From: an uncultured Eubacterium sp.
Lineage (GTDB): Bacteria; Bacillota_A; Clostridia; Lachnospirales; Lachnospiraceae
DNA: 10,743 nucleotides
Reading direction: 5' to 3'
Assembly (NCBI GenBank): GCA_947653505.1
Contig: CANTHI010000076.1
Span: 1 to 10,743, forward strand
The position numbers were made by a program, and so were the translations under genes. Positions within the stretch are counted from its first letter, which is position 1; every line of letters starts with the position of its first letter. The notes beneath the pieces are model-generated. The model made no database searches and was not told the origin of the DNA. It worked only from the letters and a program-made list of their open reading frames with translations. Of the stretch, positions 7,434 through 10,743 are shown piece by piece.

Positions 7434-9938
7434 CTACTGGTACGCGATATAGATGCCTCCGGCCGCCCGGAACCGCGCGTCCGCCTCCTCGATTGTGCTC
7501 TTTACCGTACCTCCAGCCTGCGGATCGTACAGCCAGACATTCAGGGCATCATATCCGGTCACAAGCATCGTCGTCTGTGCTCCCGCGGCTGCCAGAACCG
7601 GAGTCCCGCAGTTTACATAATAAAGAACCTGTGACAGGGCTCCTCCTTCAATGACGATAATCTCTTTCTCCGACAGCAGCGACTCCAGAATCCCCTGCGG
7701 CGTATCCCCACGGTCCAGCAGCTCTTTCGCGCTGACCTCAATTCCCTCATGCCTGAGCAGCGCGCTGACACACTTTACTACCGCAGAGCCTGACGCATCC
7801 GCATCCGAAGGCTGTACCTCCAGAGGCTGCTGGAAATTTTTACGCGCGCGCTTCCAGATATAATTCTGCTTTTCATCTACCACAACGCCCATGTGATCAT
7901 CCGCACTGCGGATTGCATCCGCGATCACCGATGTCGCTTCCTGTATGGCGCCTTTCGCATATGCAAAATACATTTCCTGTTCCTGCGTGGTTTTTAGCGC
8001 CATCGTTTTTTCTTCCTGATTCAGGATCTGCTTTGCCGCGACATAAACAGGCGGTGTCTCTTTTTTCATTTCTGTCAGCGTCAGCTGCATCTGTGTCTGC
8101 TTCTCTTCCGTAACGGTCGCATGGATGATCTTTTTCTCCTCATCCTCCTGCCCCCGGTTTACGATGGAATCCTGCGGCGCCTGTGCATAACCGCCCTCTT
8201 TCGCCGTCAGCCTGTGCATAATAAGCACTCCGTTTGTAAACTCCACCGAATCAATATAATATCCTTTTTTCCGGTATTTTTTTAGCACCTCCATACTGGA
8301 AGCGTCCACGATCCGCAGTGCATACATCGGCATCTGCCGGATCCCTGCAATTCCGCCGGATTTATGCTTTTCAGCCGCGATCCCGTACACGAGATCCTCC
8401 TGCAGAAATCCCAGCACGCGCAGCGATCTGCCAGCCTTCACGCGAATCTGGCTGACCTTTGCCGTTTCCAGATCCATCACCGATATTTCCCGGGAATCCG
8501 GGTCCGGAATCCATGCGAAATACCGGTTGGATTCCGACACCGCATACCTGTCATCCATCAGCCCGCTGGCAATCTCTTCCATTTCCATCGACGCCAGATC
8601 GATATGAAATACGGTTCCGTTAAACAACAGATAAATATTTCCTGCCGCGTCTTCATAAATGAGTCTGCCAATCTCAGCCTGAAGAACCTGAAACGATTTG
8701 TCAAAGGACAAAAACAGCTTTTCTTCATTCGTATTGGTCTGACTCGTATAATGCATAAAACAGATACCCATCTCCCCTTCATGGATCCCGCGGTTCATGT
8801 AGCCATATATGACATAATCAATGTCCCCCGCCTCATCCACATTCAGAATCCGGATATCATGCTGCATATAATTTTCCCGTACTTCAATTCCTTCATGACC
8901 GCGAAAACTGAACACTTCCGCAAGCCGCCCGAAGGACTGGTTGTAGCTCCAAAGATCCCCCTCCTGTACGAAGCAGGTCACTGTTTCCGACTCATTCTGC
9001 ATATATTCAATGTCTTTGGAACGGATACCAAGCTGCAGATAATTTTCGTACAGAAAATCATTTTCCCCATTAAAAATCTGGTTCATCGTTCGTTCAAAAT
9101 TTAACAGGTACATGCGTTCATTCGTATAACGGATCCGGTAATATTCCTCTACGTTATAGTACTCCAGTTCCCCGTTATTCTCATGTGATGTGACGACATA
9201 ATTTAACACAATCACATTATAGGAGCTGTTCATCTCTTTCACCGACGGCACCGGCACAGTCATCCGGTCACATTTAAAATCTCCCCAGTTCGCCTGCGTC
9301 AGACTGGAATGAATCGTCACTTTATGCAGCGACGAATTATCACCAGACGCATCCGGCTCCCAGTAAGTCGACAGCCCATCCGGAGAATCTGAAAATGTCA
9401 GCTCACTGATCTGCTGTGCGAACTGTACACTCTCAGCCACATAGCAGTCTCTGGCATCCGCGATTCTCGTATAATAATACCATACTTCCTCATCCTGCCT
9501 GAGCTTTAATGTCAGAATATACTCCCTGGACTGCTCCAGCAGGCTCTGCACGGGTACGCTTGTCCGGATCTGGCCATCGCTTTCCTCAAACGACGTAATA
9601 TCACCGTCTGAGATCAGGCGTTCTCCGTCAATACTGCGGATCTCATAAGAAATCCCGTCTATCTGACAGCCAGATGTCCGGATCTGCAGCGGAACCTCCC
9701 TGCTGCTCGAAAGAGGCGTGATCGTATCCCTCATACCAGTCGCATCCATCTGCGCAGTATACCCATGCAGCTCGTTGATCTGCCCGTCCCCATTATACAA
9801 TACGATGACCGGCAGCGTGGGTGCCTCCATCTCCGTCGTCAGATCCAGCTGGTTCTTGTTCATAATTTTGCTGGATACTGCCAGCGTCAGCATAAATAGA
9901 ACAGACAGCACTGCTGCCTTAATCAGCCCTTTTTTCAT
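7434..9938 (-). CDS. Membrane-anchored exported protein: propeller-like middle, degenerate C39-like peptidase end; function unknown
   Basis: An 834-residue protein I cannot name. Residues 1-4 are basic, and about 5-25 form one hydrophobic segment without a lipobox, so it is probably a signal anchor with the rest outside. Residues about 90-170 look like a beta-sandwich region. About 350-590 has repeated strands of the type EDAAGNIYLLFNGTVFHID, YFAWIPDPDSREISVMDLET and DLVYGIAAE, as in TolB/WD40-like beta-propellers. About 600-685 is charged and helical. The last 120 residues follow a C39-like peptidase pattern (SALLRHEGIEVSAKELL, CGTPVLAAAGAQTTMLVTGYD, VWLYDPQAGG), but by gap-free comparison the catalytic Cys is Ala719 and the His is Thr789; only the Asp of YDP (805) remains. 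SD AAAGGA (9946-9951) lies 7 nt from ATG. It sits between the Pro-rich protein gene and proS, on the same strand. Confidence 0.85.
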   Translation of the reverse strand: MKKGLIKAAVLSVLFMLTLAVSSKIMNKNQLDLTTEMEAPTLPVIVLYNGDGQINELHGYTAQMDATGMRDTITPLSSSREVPLQIRTSGCQIDGISYEIRSIDGERLISDGDITSFEESDGQIRTSVPVQSLLEQSREYILTLKLRQDEEVWYYYTRIADARDCYVAESVQFAQQISELTFSDSPDGLSTYWEPDASGDNSSLHKVTIHSSLTQANWGDFKCDRMTVPVPSVKEMNSSYNVIVLNYVVTSHENNGELEYYNVEEYYRIRYTNERMYLLNFERTMNQIFNGENDFLYENYLQLGIRSKDIEYMQNESETVTCFVQEGDLWSYNQSFGRLAEVFSFRGHEGIEVRENYMQHDIRILNVDEAGDIDYVIYGYMNRGIHEGEMGICFMHYTSQTNTNEEKLFLSFDKSFQVLQAEIGRLIYEDAAGNIYLLFNGTVFHIDLASMEMEEIASGLMDDRYAVSESNRYFAWIPDPDSREISVMDLETAKVSQIRVKAGRSLRVLGFLQEDLVYGIAAEKHKSGGIAGIRQMPMYALRIVDASSMEVLKKYRKKGYYIDSVEFTNGVLIMHRLTAKEGGYAQAPQDSIVNRGQEDEEKKIIHATVTEEKQTQMQLTLTEMKKETPPVYVAAKQILNQEEKTMALKTTQEQEMYFAYAKGAIQEATSVIADAIRSADDHMGVVVDEKQNYIWKRARKNFQQPLEVQPSDADASGSAVVKCVSALLRHEGIEVSAKELLDRGDTPQGILESLLSEKEIIVIEGGALSQVLYYVNCGTPVLAAAGAQTTMLVTGYDALNVWLYDPQAGGTVKSTIEEADARFRAAGGIYIAYQ

Positions 9939-9978
9939 CTGTTATTCCTTTCGTAAATTTTTCAGGCTGCAGCCACAG

Positions 9979-10014
9979 GTTCACATTCCAGTGTTCTGTC
10001 ACCAGAATGTGAAC
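9979..10014 (-). other. 36-nt hairpin in the gap before the 834-residue gene
   Basis: The arms at 9979-9993 and 10000-10014 pair over 15 bp in minus-strand RNA (GUUCACAUUCUGGUG with CACUGGAAUGUGAAC, including two wobble pairs), closing a 6-nt loop ACAGAA. The plus-strand version loses the two wobbles. It is flanked by an 8-bp direct repeat (AGCCACAG on the plus strand at 9971-9978 and 10020-10027), and a perfect palindrome GGCTGCAGCC lies at 9965-9974. No U-tract follows. I find no convincing promoter in the 143-bp gap. Confidence 0.6.
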
Positions 10015-10081
10015 GGAAAAGCCACAGCGGAATTTTTATCACATACCCTTTTCTGACACAGCCCCGGACTTCATCCGGCTG

Positions 10082-10711
10082 CTACCACCAGCGGCGGCAC
10101 CGGTTATGTCTGCAGCGTCTTTTATACATCTCGTTATACAGCAGCACTTCGATCAGGTTGCCCAGTCCCGCATTTTGCGGCGGCGGTGGTGGTGGCGGCG
10201 GTGGCCAGCCTCCTCCCGGTGGCCTGCCTGGCGGTGGCGGCGGTGGTGGCCAGCCCCCTCCCGGTGGTCTGCCTGGCGGCGGTGGCGGTGGCCAGCCCCC
10301 TCCCGGCGGCGGTCCCGGATTCCATCTGAAATTCAGCTCTTCCACATCCTGTTCTGCGGACAGCTCTTTTACCTGATTCACGGCAGGCTCCGGTTTCTCC
10401 TGCTCCGGCTGTTCCAGCGGACCGGAGGCCAGCTGATAGATCCTGTCACAGATCACCCTGAGCATCACACGGTCCGGATATTCATCAAACATCATACTGC
10501 CTTCGTATTCCAGCTTATCACACTCTTCTTCGACAAGCTTCTGGATCCGCTTTGCTTCCTGCGGATACAATTCCTTCATGCGTTCCATATCCCGCTCATA
10601 TTCCAGCTCCGTCATGTACACATTCTGGAGCGGATAGCTCATATAAAACGGCGTTCTGGCTGCGTTCTGGTACTGCTGCATCCGCATATACTGTTCCTGC
10701 TTATAATCCAC
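10082..10711 (-). CDS. Small protein with conserved acidic domain and Pro/Gly/Trp repeats; function unknown
   Basis: A 209-residue protein. Residues about 34-95 (TELEYERDMERMKELYP, VEEECDKLEYEGSMMFDEYP, LRVICDRIY) form a helical, acidic domain that I recall as common in clostridial hypothetical proteins, without a known role. Residues 131-180 hold three PPGGGW units followed by proline runs of 6, 7 and 9. The tail is basic and aromatic (YKRRCRHNRCRRWW). There is no signal peptide or membrane segment. The start is GTG at 10709-10711, chosen because SD AGGAG (10720-10724) is 8 nt upstream and the nearby ATG opens only a five-codon frame. The composition would suit a structural, spore-coat or surface-assembly protein, but this is inference. 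Proline runs of this length are expected to need elongation factor P for translation. Confidence 0.8.
   Translation of the reverse strand: MDYKQEQYMRMQQYQNAARTPFYMSYPLQNVYMTELEYERDMERMKELYPQEAKRIQKLVEEECDKLEYEGSMMFDEYPDRVMLRVICDRIYQLASGPLEQPEQEKPEPAVNQVKELSAEQDVEELNFRWNPGPPPGGGWPPPPPPGRPPGGGWPPPPPPPGRPPGGGWPPPPPPPPPQNAGLGNLIEVLLYNEMYKRRCRHNRCRRWW
10172..10318 (-). repeat. Tandem 42/45-bp GC-rich repeats encoding PPGGGW plus polyproline
   Basis: Units begin with the same CCAGCC (plus strand) at 10205, 10250 and 10292, giving periods of 45 and 42 bp. Copies differ by whole proline codons and by synonymous changes among CCA, CCG and CCC. Unit lengths are all multiples of three, so the frame is kept. 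The pattern suggests replication slippage or unequal recombination. Confidence 0.85.
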
Positions 10712-10719
10712 GCATCTGT

Positions 10720-10724
10720 CTCCT
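10720..10724 (-). promoter_or_regulatory. SD sequence that fixes a GTG start
   Basis: AGGAG on the minus strand lies 8 nt before GTG at 10709-10711. The in-between ATG would stop after four codons, so GTG is the start of the Pro-rich protein. Only 19 bases of upstream sequence remain in the window, with no promoter visible. Confidence 0.7.
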
Positions 10725-10743
10725 GCATTTCGTTAATAGCAGT

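Noticed and set aside
8364..9104. Plus-strand open frame of 246 codons
   Set aside because: It lies wholly within the coding strand of the 834-residue gene, has no convincing SD or domain, and reads as an antisense shadow.
10028..10081. Terminator and promoter in the gap after the Pro-rich gene
   Set aside because: CCGGA/TCCGG can form a short bulged stem but no T-tract follows. Possible -10 GATAAA has no -35 at a workable distance.
10158..10376. Plus-strand open frame with long glycine runs
   Set aside because: It is the exact antisense of the proline repeat array, and the Gly runs come from complementing CCN codons. It has no SD and no other support.

Overview
The window looks like chromosomal DNA from a spore-forming Firmicute, most likely a member of the Lachnospiraceae or a close clostridial relative. 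The evidence is a CotS-type spore coat protein, a short eukaryote/archaeal-type prolyl-tRNA synthetase, an HD-domain CCA-adding enzyme, SD sequences of the GGAG type, textbook sigma-A promoters and moderate base composition. All seven genes I can support lie on the minus strand, so transcription runs from high to low coordinates. No mobile element, CRISPR array, tRNA or rRNA is visible.

In transcription order: (1) 10082-10711, a small protein with a conserved-looking N-terminal half, then three Pro/Gly/Trp repeats with proline runs of 6, 7 and 9; (2) 7434-9938, an 834-residue membrane-anchored exported protein with a probable beta-propeller middle and a C-terminal domain that resembles a C39-like peptidase without its catalytic Cys and His; (3) proS, 5904-7340, behind a near-consensus sigma-A promoter; (4) cca, 4505-5899, four bases after proS and probably translationally coupled; (5) a CotS-family spore coat protein, 3315-4304, probably starting at GTG behind an SD that is buried in a long inverted repeat; (6) a probable lipoprotein with a PEGA domain, 1436-2929, with its own extended -10 promoter and a leader of about 220 nt full of 14-bp AT-rich repeats; (7) the first 450 codons of a phosphoglucomutase/phosphomannomutase, 1-1352, which runs off the left edge.

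proS and cca make a tRNA charging/maturation operon. The coat protein, the lipoprotein and the sugar mutase seem to be separate envelope, sporulation and metabolism units rather than one pathway. The unusual content is mainly in the non-coding gaps. Each larger gap holds a distinct inverted-repeat structure that pairs better as minus-strand RNA than as plus-strand RNA, because it uses G-U pairs. None of these structures is followed by a U-tract, so they do not read as ordinary intrinsic terminators.
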